A DNA stretch of 46,139 nt from an uncultured bacterium (GCA_903922465.1 CAIXTV010000141.1:1-46139); one strand, 5' to 3'; shown: positions 21,453 to 29,205, counted from the stretch's first letter. Made by a program: numbers and translations. The notes: generated by a model not told the origin, from the letters alone.

Positions 21453-21570
21453 GCAGAAGCATACAATTCTCCTCCTGATTCGTACTCTTTTTCTCGCGAT
21501 GCGTACGTTTTTTTTCGCGGTGCATAAAAATCTGTTCGCGATTCATACGTTTTTTTTCGCGAATTTCATA
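21453..21570. repeat. 21-bp-period array with CGCG phase marks
   Basis: CGCG occurs at 21495, 21516, 21537 and 21558, exactly 21 bp apart. The intervening sequences are related (ATGCGTACG-T8 and ATTCATACG-T8 are the closest pair). The pattern extends two degenerate units upstream (CCTG at 21474 and CAGAAGC at 21453). It is CpG-rich against an AT-rich background. No open frame with a start codon uses it convincingly. Confidence 0.8.
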
Positions 21571-21639
21571 TTTTCAGAGTATGTATAGGGTATACATGGG
21601 AGTATAAAATAAATTGTGTAAACAGGTTTTAAAGCAAAA

Positions 21640-21685
21640 ATGTCTTGTGCCGAAATGGAGCATAGCGAAATGAGGCACAAGACAT
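21640..21685. repeat. Long inverted repeat (12-bp perfect stem)
   Basis: ATGTCTTGTGCC (21640-21651) pairs perfectly with GGCACAAGACAT (21674-21685) across a 22-nt loop that contains CGAAATG-like direct repeats. A-rich and T-rich tracts lie on the two sides, so it could act as a terminator in either direction. No adjacent gene needs one, and it lies inside the repeat region. Confidence 0.7.
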
Positions 21686-21702
21686 GTTTTGAAAATTATT
21701 AT

Positions 21703-21809
21703 TAAGTTTAAAATGCCAGTTGAAAGAGTGTTTTGCTATTCCCCTCAAAAAACCTGATAATATGCAAGAAAAATCCTCTCCACATTCACAACTTAACACT
21801 TAACACTTA
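21703..21809. repeat. 107-bp direct repeat, copy 1
   Basis: This segment is identical to 22540-22646 (offset 837 bp). It begins TAAGTTTAAAATGCCAG and ends at the entry to a 7-bp array (CACTTAACACTTA). The perfect identity of an apparently non-coding stretch suggests recent duplication or gene conversion. Confidence 0.9.
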
Positions 21810-21815
21810 AAACTT
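21791..21815. repeat. Short 7-bp array, about 3 units
   Basis: ACTTAAC, ACTTAAC and ACTTAAA follow copy 1 of the 107-bp repeat. It appears to be a small member of the same array family that reaches 27 units after copy 2. Confidence 0.75.
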
Positions 21816-21838
21816 GTCAATGCCTGAAATAGGTTGAC

Positions 21839-21862
21839 CGTTAATATGTGCAATTATTAACG
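21839..21862. repeat. Hairpin CGTTAATA / TATTAACG
   Basis: An 8-bp perfect inverted repeat with an 8-nt loop lies just before a GTGTAAACA word that also occurs at about 21616, upstream of the long hairpin. It marks a second, degenerate copy of a larger repeated block. Confidence 0.5.
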
Positions 21863-22031
21863 TGTAAACAAGAAAAAAACGCAAGACATAACCAGTTTAA
21901 AATGAGCGTTTCAGAAAGATGATAAGGAAGTTTAATCCCCTCCTGAAAATATCAATCCTCCTCAAAACCAAAATTCTTTTTCACATAAACAATTGATAAA
22001 ACTGCAGGTCCACTAAAGGGGTCTCAAAATT

Positions 22032-22492
22032 GTATTAACATCCTACACAATAGTATCACCATTTTACAACAAAGTATGACCATTTTACACAATAGTATGG
22101 GCATTTTATACCAAAGTATTTTCATCCTACACAATAGTATGGGCATTTTACAACAAAGTATTTTCATCCTACACAATAGTATGGGCATTTTACAACAAAG
22201 TATGACCATTTTACACACTAGTATGGGCGTTTTATACCAAAGTATTTTCATCCTACACAATAGTATGGCCATTTTACACCAAAGTATGACCATTTTACAC
22301 CAAAGTATGACCATATTACACAATAGTATGGGCATTTTATACTATAGTATGGGCATATTATGCAATAGTATGGGCATTTTACACCAAAGTATGACCATTT
22401 TATACAATAGTATGGGCATTTTACAAAATTACGCCACCATTTTAAGAGATAGTATTACCTTCCTACAAAATAGTATAAATAGTATAATTTGC
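22032..22492. repeat. 21-bp tandem array, about 22 units
   Basis: The word GTAT recurs every 21 bp from 22032 to 22473, missing only in the degenerate unit at 22431. The unit is roughly GTATG-RSC-ATTTTACA-MMAAW, with interleaved variants (GGC, GACC, TTTC after GTAT; ATTTTA or ATCCTA in the centre). Read on the plus strand it gives a heptapeptide pattern S-[MI]-x-I-L-x-[NQ], with open frame 22076-22594. The I and L codons vary only synonymously (ATT/ATC/ATA, TTA/CTA), which hints at past or present coding. There is no clear ribosome-binding site, the in-frame stop upstream is at 21986, and the frame runs on into the 107-bp repeat. I call it a repeat array with undecided coding status. Confidence 0.9.
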
Positions 22493-22539
22493 AAAATGCA
22501 AATAATGTATAAATCCCGCAAAATAGTATTTTTCTCAAC

Positions 22540-22646
22540 TAAGTTTAAAATGCCAGTTGAAAGAGTGTTTTGCTATTCCCCTCAAAAAACCTGATAATAT
22601 GCAAGAAAAATCCTCTCCACATTCACAACTTAACACTTAACACTTA
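22540..22646. repeat. 107-bp direct repeat, copy 2
   Basis: An exact copy of 21703-21809, joined on the left to the 21-bp array tail and on the right to the 27-unit 7-bp array. Confidence 0.9.
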
Positions 22647-22816
22647 CCACTTAAAACTTACCACTTAACACTTAAAACTTACCACTTAAAACTTACCACT
22701 TAAAACTTAAAACTTACCACTTAAAACTTAAAACTTACCACTTAAAACTTAAAACTTAAAACTTACCACTTAAAACTTACCACTTACCACTTACCACTTA
22801 AAACTTAAAACTTACC
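22628..22816. repeat. 7-bp tandem array, 27 units
   Basis: Exactly 27 heptamers run in one phase. All begin ACTTA and end in AA, AC or CC, giving three unit types in irregular order, mostly ACTTAAA and ACTTACC. The array ends about 90 bp before the start of the SDR gene and just before its promoter. Confidence 0.95.
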
Positions 22817-22837
22817 ACTCCCCACCCCCTTTTCTGC

Positions 22838-22867
22838 TTTGTAATTCAAAAAAGACTCGTATATTTG
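22838..22867 (+). promoter_or_regulatory. Promoter of the SDR oxidoreductase gene
   Basis: A TTTG -33 box (22838-22841) and a TATATTTG -7 box (22860-22867) are separated by 18 bp, close to the usual Bacteroidota spacing. The start codon is 40 nt downstream. The promoter lies directly after the 7-bp array. Confidence 0.65.
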
Positions 22868-22907
22868 AACACTCAATACAGCAATTTGTTACACTTACAA
22901 AAACACG

Positions 22908-23693
22908 ATGAATAAAATCGCATTAATCACAGGCGCATCAAGTGGCATTGGAAAAGAATTGGCGCATATTTTTGCAGCAAATCAAATCGACTTAATTCTT
23001 GTTGCCTGCAGCGAAGAAAAACTAATTATATTAGCCGATAAACTAAAACTACAATATAATATCGAAGCCCACTACAAGTTAGCCGACTTGTCCGACATAA
23101 AACAAGCCGAACAATTATATCGTGGACTTAAAGCTGAAAATATTAACATCGATTATCTTGTGAATAATGCGGGTTTTGGAAATTATGGCTTCTTCCCCGA
23201 AACCGATTGGAAAAAAGAACACCAAATGATCAATCTTAACATCACTGCCCTCACCTATTTCTCCAAAGTATTTTCAAAAGATATGATATCAAAAGGGCAG
23301 GGGCGCATCCTGAATATAGCATCAATGGCCGCGTTTCAACCCGGTCCCCTAATGTCAGTTTATTACGCAACCAAAGCTTATGTGTTATTTTTAAGCGAAG
23401 CACTTAACAACGAATTGAAAGGCACAGGTGTAACTTGCACCACTTTATGCCCAGGGCCAACCGACACAGGTTTTGTTGATGCTGCTAATCTGAACAATTC
23501 AAAACTATTTAGCAATAAAAATATTCCGGGAGCATACGAAGTGGCTTTATATGGCTATAAGGCTATGATGAAAGGCAAAGCCGTAGCAGTCCCAGGTTTC
23601 ATGAATCGACTAATGGTAATTAGTAGTTCAATGGCACCACGAAGCATAGCCCTGAAAATCGTCAGGAAAATGCAGGAAGAAAAGAAAAAATAA
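22908..23693 (+). CDS. SDR-family NAD(P)-dependent oxidoreductase
   Basis: A 261-residue classical short-chain dehydrogenase/reductase with a Rossmann fold. The cofactor motif TGASSGIG is at 8-15, the NNAG motif at 86-89, the structural Asn about 111, and the catalytic Ser about 139 with Tyr152-x3-Lys156 (YYATK). Its overall shape resembles the DltE/YdfG-like group that reduces small carbonyl substrates, but the substrate cannot be read from sequence. It has its own promoter after the repeat region and is separated by about 45 bp from the L,D-transpeptidase gene. Confidence 0.92.
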   Translation: MNKIALITGASSGIGKELAHIFAANQIDLILVACSEEKLIILADKLKLQYNIEAHYKLADLSDIKQAEQLYRGLKAENINIDYLVNNAGFGNYGFFPETDWKKEHQMINLNITALTYFSKVFSKDMISKGQGRILNIASMAAFQPGPLMSVYYATKAYVLFLSEALNNELKGTGVTCTTLCPGPTDTGFVDAANLNNSKLFSNKNIPGAYEVALYGYKAMMKGKAVAVPGFMNRLMVISSSMAPRSIALKIVRKMQEEKKK

Positions 23694-23740
23694 CACCAAT
23701 ATTTCACCTCCATTATTTGATATCCCTAACTGTTTAATGA

Positions 23741-24523
23741 ATGACGATAAAAAATATACTAAAAGTCTCTCTTTTAATTTTGATGATGTTGACCATGCCC
23801 AGTATTTCAATTAATGCTCAGGAAAAATTTAAAGCTAATCAGCTCACTTATTCTAGAGTTAAAACCGCTTATGCTGAAAAAGAAAAAGGAGTTTTAACTC
23901 AACTTAAAAACAAAGGCTACTCAACAAGCAAATGGAGTGCACTAATTCGTATTTTTAAAAAAGAAGCACAGCTTGAAGTACTGATATCGAAAAACATTAA
24001 AGGACCATATCAGAAAGTGTTTGAATATAAAGTTTGTTCTTCTTCAGGTGTGTTAGGACCCAAACGAAAGGAAGGTGATGAGCAAGTACCCGAGGGTTTC
24101 TATCATATAAATATGTTCAATCCAGCGAGCAATTTTTATCTCTCTTTAGGGTTAAGTTACCCTAATGCTTCTGATAAGGTGCTCTCTGATAAGCAACATC
24201 CAGGAGGAAGCATTTTTATTCATGGCAATTGTGTGACTATTGGTTGCATCCCTATTACCGATAACTTCATAAAAGAACTCTATGTTATTTGTGTCGATGC
24301 ACGTGCAAACGGACAAAAAGAAATTCCAGTCCATATCTACCCTTTTCGAATGAATGATAAGCTTTTCGAAAAAGAGAAATTGATTTATGCGTCCAATAAA
24401 AAACTAATCAGCTTCTGGGAAAATCTCAAAGTAGCTTATAACGCTTTTGAGGAAAATCATCTATTACCTTCAATAACGGTAGATGCAAATGGAAAATATC
24501 TTTTTAAAGGGTCGAAATTGTAA
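23741..24523 (+). CDS. YafK-type L,D-transpeptidase (YkuD domain)
   Basis: A 260-residue protein with a signal peptide (about 1-27, ending INAQ). The YkuD domain carries the catalytic motif IFIHGNCVTIGC, with His161 and Cys169. The preceding segment S-S-G-x-LGPK-x-KEGD-x-QVPEGFYHI is typical of the YafK subfamily. These periplasmic enzymes form or cleave L,D-linkages at diaminopimelate in peptidoglycan or trim lipoprotein attachments; which of these applies here is not decided by the sequence. An overlapping ATG 4 nt upstream is in another frame, so this start is preferred. Confidence 0.9.
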   Translation: MTIKNILKVSLLILMMLTMPSISINAQEKFKANQLTYSRVKTAYAEKEKGVLTQLKNKGYSTSKWSALIRIFKKEAQLEVLISKNIKGPYQKVFEYKVCSSSGVLGPKRKEGDEQVPEGFYHINMFNPASNFYLSLGLSYPNASDKVLSDKQHPGGSIFIHGNCVTIGCIPITDNFIKELYVICVDARANGQKEIPVHIYPFRMNDKLFEKEKLIYASNKKLISFWENLKVAYNAFEENHLLPSITVDANGKYLFKGSKL

Positions 24524-24532
24524 GATAAAACA

Positions 24533-24540
24533 TATTTTTG
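24533..24540 (+). promoter_or_regulatory. -7 box upstream of the flavodiiron protein gene
   Basis: TATTTTTG matches TAnnTTTG exactly and lies 20 nt before the ATG at 24561, just after the L,D-transpeptidase stop codon. No clear -33 box was found. Confidence 0.5.
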
Positions 24541-24560
24541 CAGAAAAAAACAACTCATAG

Positions 24561-25778
24561 ATGAAAGACACCCAGGTTTTAGAAATAAGCCCCTCTGTAA
24601 AATGGATTGGAGTCCTCGATCCTGATATCAGAACCTTTGACATTGTTATGGAAACCAAATTCGGGACCACTTACAATTCCTACCTCATTAATGCTGAAAA
24701 GAAAGCTATTGTAGAAACAGTTAAAGAGAAGTTTGTCGATATTTTCGAAAGAAAACTTCGCCTTCAAATTGATCCTGTCGAAGTTGAATATATAATAGTC
24801 AATCACACCGAACCTGATCATTCAGGGAGTATCAAGCGTATGTTGGAAATGTCACCAAACGCAACTATCGTAGGAAGTGGGAATGCTATCCGCTACCTAA
24901 CTGATCTTCTCAATTGTGAATTCAAATATCTTGTTGTGAAAGATGGAGATGAATTGAGCCTCGGAAATATGACCCTTAAGTTTATAGGAGCGCCAAATCT
25001 ACATTGGCCCGATTCAATGTTTAGCTTTCTGCAGGAAGAAAACGTATTGTTTACATGCGATTTATTCGGCGCTCACTATTGTCATCAAAATATGTATGAT
25101 GATAGAGTAGGTAATTTCGACGAATCTTTTAAATATTACTTTGAAGTTATATTATGTCCTTTCAGCAGGTTTATTATTAAAGCAATCGAAAAGATACGGA
25201 AGCTAGAAATAAAAGCTATTTGCACTGGGCATGGCCCTATTCTTACTTCAAGGTGGAAACGTTATGTCGATTTGCTTGAAGAATATGCAAAAGAATATTT
25301 AATGAATCCTGTTAAACATACAATTTTCATCGGATATGTTTCAGCTTACAGCAAAACTCAAGAATTAGCAGAGAAATTAGCTGAAGGAATGCTTATGATT
25401 GATGAGGTTAAAGTCGAAATTCACGATATCGAGAATATGCCCCTTTCCCAAATTGATGCCCTTATTGCAAAAAGCACTGCTGTAGTGCTAGGAAGTCCAA
25501 CCATAAATCAAAATACACTGATTCAGCTCTATCAGACATTTGCAATGATAAACCCAATTCGTGACCGTACTAAATTGTTTACCAGCTTTGGCTCCTATGG
25601 TTGGAGTGGAGAAGCTGAAAAGATTATTACATCAGCTTTATCTCAACTCAAATTAAAACATTTTGGTAGAAATCTATTTGTGAAGTTTACTCCAAAACCT
25701 AATGATTATCAAATGTATGTTGAGTTTGGAAAAGAATTCGCCCAACAACTCATCTCAAGCAGCTGCAGTGAGCAATAG
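24561..25778 (+). CDS. fprA: Flavodiiron protein (FprA-type oxygen/NO reductase)
   Basis: A 405-residue A-type flavoprotein. The N-terminal metallo-beta-lactamase-like domain keeps the complete diiron ligand set: His82-x-Glu84-x-Asp86-His87 (in NHTEPDHSGS), His148, Asp167 and His224. The C-terminal flavodoxin domain starts near residue 254 (IFIGYVSAYSKTQELAEKL) and binds FMN. The enzyme reduces O2 to water and/or NO to N2O in the cytoplasm, so it suggests an anaerobe or microaerophile needing oxygen or NO protection. No rubredoxin domain is fused. It heads a run of four same-strand genes with short gaps. Confidence 0.95.
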   Translation: MKDTQVLEISPSVKWIGVLDPDIRTFDIVMETKFGTTYNSYLINAEKKAIVETVKEKFVDIFERKLRLQIDPVEVEYIIVNHTEPDHSGSIKRMLEMSPNATIVGSGNAIRYLTDLLNCEFKYLVVKDGDELSLGNMTLKFIGAPNLHWPDSMFSFLQEENVLFTCDLFGAHYCHQNMYDDRVGNFDESFKYYFEVILCPFSRFIIKAIEKIRKLEIKAICTGHGPILTSRWKRYVDLLEEYAKEYLMNPVKHTIFIGYVSAYSKTQELAEKLAEGMLMIDEVKVEIHDIENMPLSQIDALIAKSTAVVLGSPTINQNTLIQLYQTFAMINPIRDRTKLFTSFGSYGWSGEAEKIITSALSQLKLKHFGRNLFVKFTPKPNDYQMYVEFGKEFAQQLISSSCSEQ

Positions 25779-25804
25779 GATTGCTTTTAAACATTCATTA
25801 CTTA

Positions 25805-26650
25805 ATGACTGAAAAAAGAGGCTTTTTTTTTTACTTTATTATATGTTTTATTGGCGGATTTGTGATTTTTCACACATCTTGTAAAACCCCACGAAAAGCA
25901 GCAAGGCAGTTTATAAAGCAAATCGATAGTACCACAATACTATTAATGCCTTCATCTACTCTTATTAAAACCAATCTGAAAATAAAAGAAATAGAAAATT
26001 TCCAATATTTCGATGACGATTTAAAAGATAGCCTTTGGAATTCATTGACTTATTTCATAGAAAGTGTTAATGACAGCAACTTTCAGTCTTCATTCTACGC
26101 AGAAGTTTTGAAACAAATGAAAAGTTTTGGCTACAGAGTTTATACCCCTTCTCAAATACTCGAATTCATATCCAGCTCTCACGCAAATTCATATGTTATC
26201 GAAATTGTTCAATTAGAACTAGAGGAGTTTGCGGAATGGTTTGAAGTTGATTATGAATTTATTCAATCAGAAAGACTAAATGATTTTTCACTTAATGGAG
26301 TTACATTAAACATTTGGCTTAAAGAAACACTCCCTAATAGAGATACGACTCAGAAGGTGCTTTTTACTGATTACACAAATAAAGACAAAGTGAAAGGCCA
26401 ATATTCACTGGATTTTAATACAGGAGAGTTAAGCTATATGTTGAAATCAAAAATGTATCTGACCCAATCACATGTCGATAGTTTATGGTTGCCTTCAGCC
26501 AAGCAGGTTTCTCAGTATTTATCTGACCATTATATGAACAATTATGTTTCAAAACAGTTTAAAGATGAAACGAATTTACCCTACTATACTTATAATAAAG
26601 TAAAGCACAAGATAAAATTAGCTCGTGGAGGTAAATTTACAATTATGTAA
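25805..26650 (+). CDS. Putative lipoprotein of unknown function
   Basis: I do not recognise a family. From the ATG at 25805 the protein has 281 residues; a TTG 24 nt upstream is in frame but less likely. The N-terminus has a hydrophobic segment (about 7-22) followed by HTSCKT, with Cys26 as a possible lipidation site, though the -3 residue (His) is not canonical. The remainder is soluble and mixed alpha/beta, with many Asp/Ser/Gln and no catalytic motif that I can see. It starts 26 bp after the flavodiiron gene and ends 4 bp before the CoA-binding gene, so co-transcription is likely. Confidence 0.7.
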   Translation: MTEKRGFFFYFIICFIGGFVIFHTSCKTPRKAARQFIKQIDSTTILLMPSSTLIKTNLKIKEIENFQYFDDDLKDSLWNSLTYFIESVNDSNFQSSFYAEVLKQMKSFGYRVYTPSQILEFISSSHANSYVIEIVQLELEEFAEWFEVDYEFIQSERLNDFSLNGVTLNIWLKETLPNRDTTQKVLFTDYTNKDKVKGQYSLDFNTGELSYMLKSKMYLTQSHVDSLWLPSAKQVSQYLSDHYMNNYVSKQFKDETNLPYYTYNKVKHKIKLARGGKFTIM

Positions 26651-26654
26651 CTTA

Positions 26655-27017
26655 ATGAAATTCACAACTCTTGTTTTAGGAGCTAGCGCTAACCCTGATA
26701 GATATTCTTATCTAGCCATTCATTCTTTGGTGAGCAGAAATCATCAAGTAATTGCTGTTGGTAATAGTGAAGGGGAGGTGAAAGGTGTTCAAATTAAAAG
26801 GGCAATTCCGCATATTGAAGATCTCGATACACTGACTTTATTCATAAATCCTTCGAATCAAAAATCATATTACGATAGGATTATTCAGCAAAAGCCTAAA
26901 AGAATAATTTTTAATCCAGGAGCAGAAAATGAGGAATTAGAAATTCTTGCTATGGAAAATGGAATTGAATTCATTAATGCTTGCACCATCTTAATGCTAA
27001 CCACTGGAAATTATTAA
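26655..27017 (+). CDS. CoA-binding domain protein (YccU-like)
   Basis: A 120-residue single-domain Rossmann-like protein. The N-terminal motif VLGASANPDRYSY (7-19) and the later LFINP and FNPGAEN motifs match the CoA_binding_2 family, small cytoplasmic proteins thought to bind CoA. The ATG at 26655 gives the expected family length; an in-frame GTG 30 nt upstream lies inside the previous gene and is rejected. It sits 4 bp after the putative lipoprotein gene and 4 bp before the radical SAM gene. Confidence 0.88.
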   Translation: MKFTTLVLGASANPDRYSYLAIHSLVSRNHQVIAVGNSEGEVKGVQIKRAIPHIEDLDTLTLFINPSNQKSYYDRIIQQKPKRIIFNPGAENEELEILAMENGIEFINACTILMLTTGNY

Positions 27018-27021
27018 ACTC

Positions 27022-27945
27022 TTGAAAGCTACTTTTGATTATAAAGATTGTCAGATATGTCCACAGGATTGTGGAGTAAATCGACTTATTGGTGAAAAAG
27101 GATTTTGTAATACAGGAATGGAATTATCAGTTTCTTCTGTTGTTACTCATAAGGGAGAAGAGCCTGTCATTTCTGGTGATAAGGGGATTTGTAATGTGTT
27201 TTTCGGGCATTGTAATCTTCAATGTTTATATTGTCAGAATCATCAGATCAGTCGAAATGTAAATCATTTTGATCATAAAGACTTGGATTTGATAAAGGTA
27301 ACCCAACAAATTGTAAGAAGACTTAAAACTGGAATTACTCATTTAGGTTTTGTTTCTCCAAGTCATGTTCCTTTGCAAATGAAAATGATTATAAATAGTG
27401 TTAGAGCCGAACAGTTTGATCCAGTGATAGTTTATAATTCAAATGGATACGATGGATTACAAACTCTAAAGACACTTGAACCAGATATTGATATCTATTT
27501 GCCTGATTTTAAATATGCCGACAATGAACTTTCACTTCAATATTCAGGAGCAGGTGACTATGTCGAAAACGTGGTTAAGTCAATTTCCGAAATGATAGCA
27601 CAAAAAGGTGAGCTGAAGCTTAATGGATATGGTCTTGCTTCAAATGGTGTTATTATTAGGCATCTTGTTTTGCCTGGGCATATTCAAAATTCTATTGATG
27701 TGTTGCGCATTATTGCAAAAGAATTTGGAACAAGCATTCATCTTTCGCTAATGGCACAATATTACCCAATGCAAGCAATTAAGGAATATCCTAATATGAG
27801 TAGGATATTAAATCCCATTGAATATGATCAAGTGTTAGAAGAATTAGAAAAATTAGGCTTTGAGAATGGATGGGTACAGGAATTGGAAAGTAATTCTAAT
27901 TACTTGCCAGATTTTGAAAAAGAAGAACCCTTTGAGAGGAATTAG
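27022..27945 (+). CDS. PflA-like radical SAM protein
   Basis: A 307-residue radical SAM protein with the iron-sulfur motif Cys64-x3-Cys68-x2-Cys71 (HCNLQCLYCQN). An N-terminal cysteine cluster (Cys10, Cys13, Cys17, Cys29; CQICPQDCGVNR...GFC) is typical of the COG1313-type relatives of pyruvate formate-lyase activase. Its substrate is unknown; relatives are annotated as glycyl-radical-activase-like. The start is a TTG 4 bp after the preceding gene. This start is required because the first ATG lies beyond the conserved cysteine cluster. It is the last gene of the likely four-gene operon. Confidence 0.88.
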   Translation: MKATFDYKDCQICPQDCGVNRLIGEKGFCNTGMELSVSSVVTHKGEEPVISGDKGICNVFFGHCNLQCLYCQNHQISRNVNHFDHKDLDLIKVTQQIVRRLKTGITHLGFVSPSHVPLQMKMIINSVRAEQFDPVIVYNSNGYDGLQTLKTLEPDIDIYLPDFKYADNELSLQYSGAGDYVENVVKSISEMIAQKGELKLNGYGLASNGVIIRHLVLPGHIQNSIDVLRIIAKEFGTSIHLSLMAQYYPMQAIKEYPNMSRILNPIEYDQVLEELEKLGFENGWVQELESNSNYLPDFEKEEPFERN

Positions 27946-28048
27946 TGCTTGAAAAGTAACAAAGCCAAAAAGACCAATTATCTGGCCTCACACTCTAAAA
28001 ACATTACTTTTTCCCCTTTGGGTCATGAAATTTGAGTCCAGTGCCCTT

Positions 28049-28555
28049 TTAGTATTTTATCTTATTCTCTTCAGCCACCCACAAATCGAATGGTTTATTA
28101 TGTTTTAAATGATTCAGCTGAAATGTCGGAATGCTTCTTTTTTCTAAAGGAAGTGAAAGCTCTTGGTAGATAAATGAATCATCAAATCCTGCTTGAGCAG
28201 CATCCAGATTGTTTGCAGCAAAATAAACAACTTTAGGGCGAGCCCAATAAATAGCGCCCAAACACATAGGGCAAGGCTCACATGAACTATATAAAATACA
28301 ATTGTCTAATTGGAAAGAATTTAGGGCCTTGCATGCATTTCTAATAGCAACGATTTCGGCATGCGCAGTGGGGTCCATTGTTTGGGTAACACTATTAGTA
28401 CCTTTTGCAATTATTTCCCCATCTTTAACTATGATAGCGGCAAAAGGGCCTCCTTTTCCTGAAGCAACGTTTTCTAATGCCATTTCAATGGCTATTTCAA
28501 TATAATAAGTATGACTTTTTTCCATATTCTGTTTTCTCGTTTCAAAATTAATCAT
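28049..28555 (-). CDS. guaD: Guanine deaminase
   Basis: A 168-residue member of the cytidine/deoxycytidylate deaminase fold, with zinc ligands His65 (HAEI, catalytic Glu67), Cys95 and Cys98 (CEPCPMC). The segment CLGAIYWARPK and the downstream AAQAGFDDSFIY closely resemble the Bacillus subtilis guanine deaminase rather than tRNA adenosine deaminase. The enzyme converts guanine to xanthine and ammonia in purine salvage. A second ATG at residue 11 (28525) would give a length nearer the family's; the true start is uncertain. It is convergent with the radical SAM gene, with no clear terminator in the 103-bp gap. Confidence 0.9.
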   Translation of the reverse strand: MINFETRKQNMEKSHTYYIEIAIEMALENVASGKGGPFAAIIVKDGEIIAKGTNSVTQTMDPTAHAEIVAIRNACKALNSFQLDNCILYSSCEPCPMCLGAIYWARPKVVYFAANNLDAAQAGFDDSFIYQELSLPLEKRSIPTFQLNHLKHNKPFDLWVAEENKIKY

Positions 28556-28799
28556 TTTTATTTGTTTTAATGAAGCAAGGGGAAATAAAAAAGATAGAAT
28601 CGTGAATTGAAGTTTGCTGAAAATGGTTTTTTATTTGTGATTTAAAATTCGAGTTATTGAATGAAAGGATTTTAGTGTGATTAATGAAATCGTTTGCATG
28701 CCTATTAGAATTTTTATCATTATTTTACAGAAAGAGACTTGGGGAAACATTGTGATAATTTGGGAGTGGTTAAAATAGTTTGTGCCCATTTGAAATGAT

Positions 28800-28818
28800 T
28801 TTGATTAAACTAATCAAA
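28800..28818. promoter_or_regulatory. Operator-like palindrome TTTGATTA-AAC-TAATCAAA
   Basis: A perfect 8-bp inverted repeat with a 3-nt centre lies 30 bp upstream of a TAnnTTTG box at 28849, i.e. at the edge of the -33 region. Its size suits a dimeric DNA-binding regulator. No regulator is encoded nearby. Confidence 0.4.
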
Positions 28819-28848
28819 CTTAAAACTTTATTGTTTGCAATTTATGAT

Positions 28849-28856
28849 TATCTTTG
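28849..28856 (+). promoter_or_regulatory. Orphan -7 box
   Basis: TATCTTTG matches the Bacteroidota -7 consensus. It is nearly 380 nt from the next start codon (rpsO), so it would drive either a long leader or a small RNA. A TTTG at 28834 is too close to be its -33 box. Confidence 0.35.
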
Positions 28857-29197
28857 TGCACAGGTTTATAATGATTAAGCACTCTCTAATGTGATGATTA
28901 CATTTGGCATTCTTACTGAATGTAAATTGATATTAGGATTCTATTGTTGTAATAAAAAAGTTGTTCTTTGAGGAAAGAATTTTTATGTTATCCTCTGAAA
29001 ATATGCAATTCCCATTTGAATTTGATTTCAATTCATATAGATTATTATTCCAACTCAAGCTAAAATAAACTTGCAAACTATTTCTGTAAATGCTAAAACT
29101 AACTTAAAATGACCATATAATAAGCCAATTTTGAAATGAAAATCAGTGCTCAACAAAAAAATAATTGAAATAAATGTTTTAGGAATTCAAAAATATA

Positions 29198-29205
29198 TAT
29201 CTTTG
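29198..29205 (+). promoter_or_regulatory. -7 box of rpsO
   Basis: TATCTTTG, an exact TAnnTTTG match, lies 25 nt before the rpsO ATG within a very AT-rich stretch. No strong -33 box is apparent. Confidence 0.6.

Larger units (their letters stand above)
20870..22907. other. Long intergenic region occupied by layered repeats
   Basis: About 2 kb lies between two divergently transcribed genes and has no convincing coding region. The left 300 bp is AT-rich and contains the upstream giant gene's promoter and a CRP-like palindrome. The rest consists of 21-bp-period arrays, 7-bp arrays, a 107-bp direct duplication and strong hairpins, each listed separately. The repeat-spanning open frames lack a convincing start and exist partly because 21 is divisible by three. 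Confidence 0.85.

Noticed and set aside
22024-22335. Minus-strand open frame of 103 codons with an ILLCKM-type heptad
   Set aside because: It exists because the 21-bp unit has no stop in this frame; unlike the plus frame its codon changes do not look synonymous, and it has no promoter or ribosome-binding site.
21320-22816. CRISPR array
   Set aside because: The repeats are 7 or 21 bp and directly adjacent, with no unique spacers and no cas genes in the window.
27946-28048. Shared terminator between the convergent radical SAM and guaD genes
   Set aside because: No stem with a T-tract could be found in the 103-bp gap.
28049-28555. tRNA adenosine deaminase (TadA)
   Set aside because: The CLGAIYWARPK and AGFDDSFIY segments fit guanine deaminase; TadA differs in these positions.
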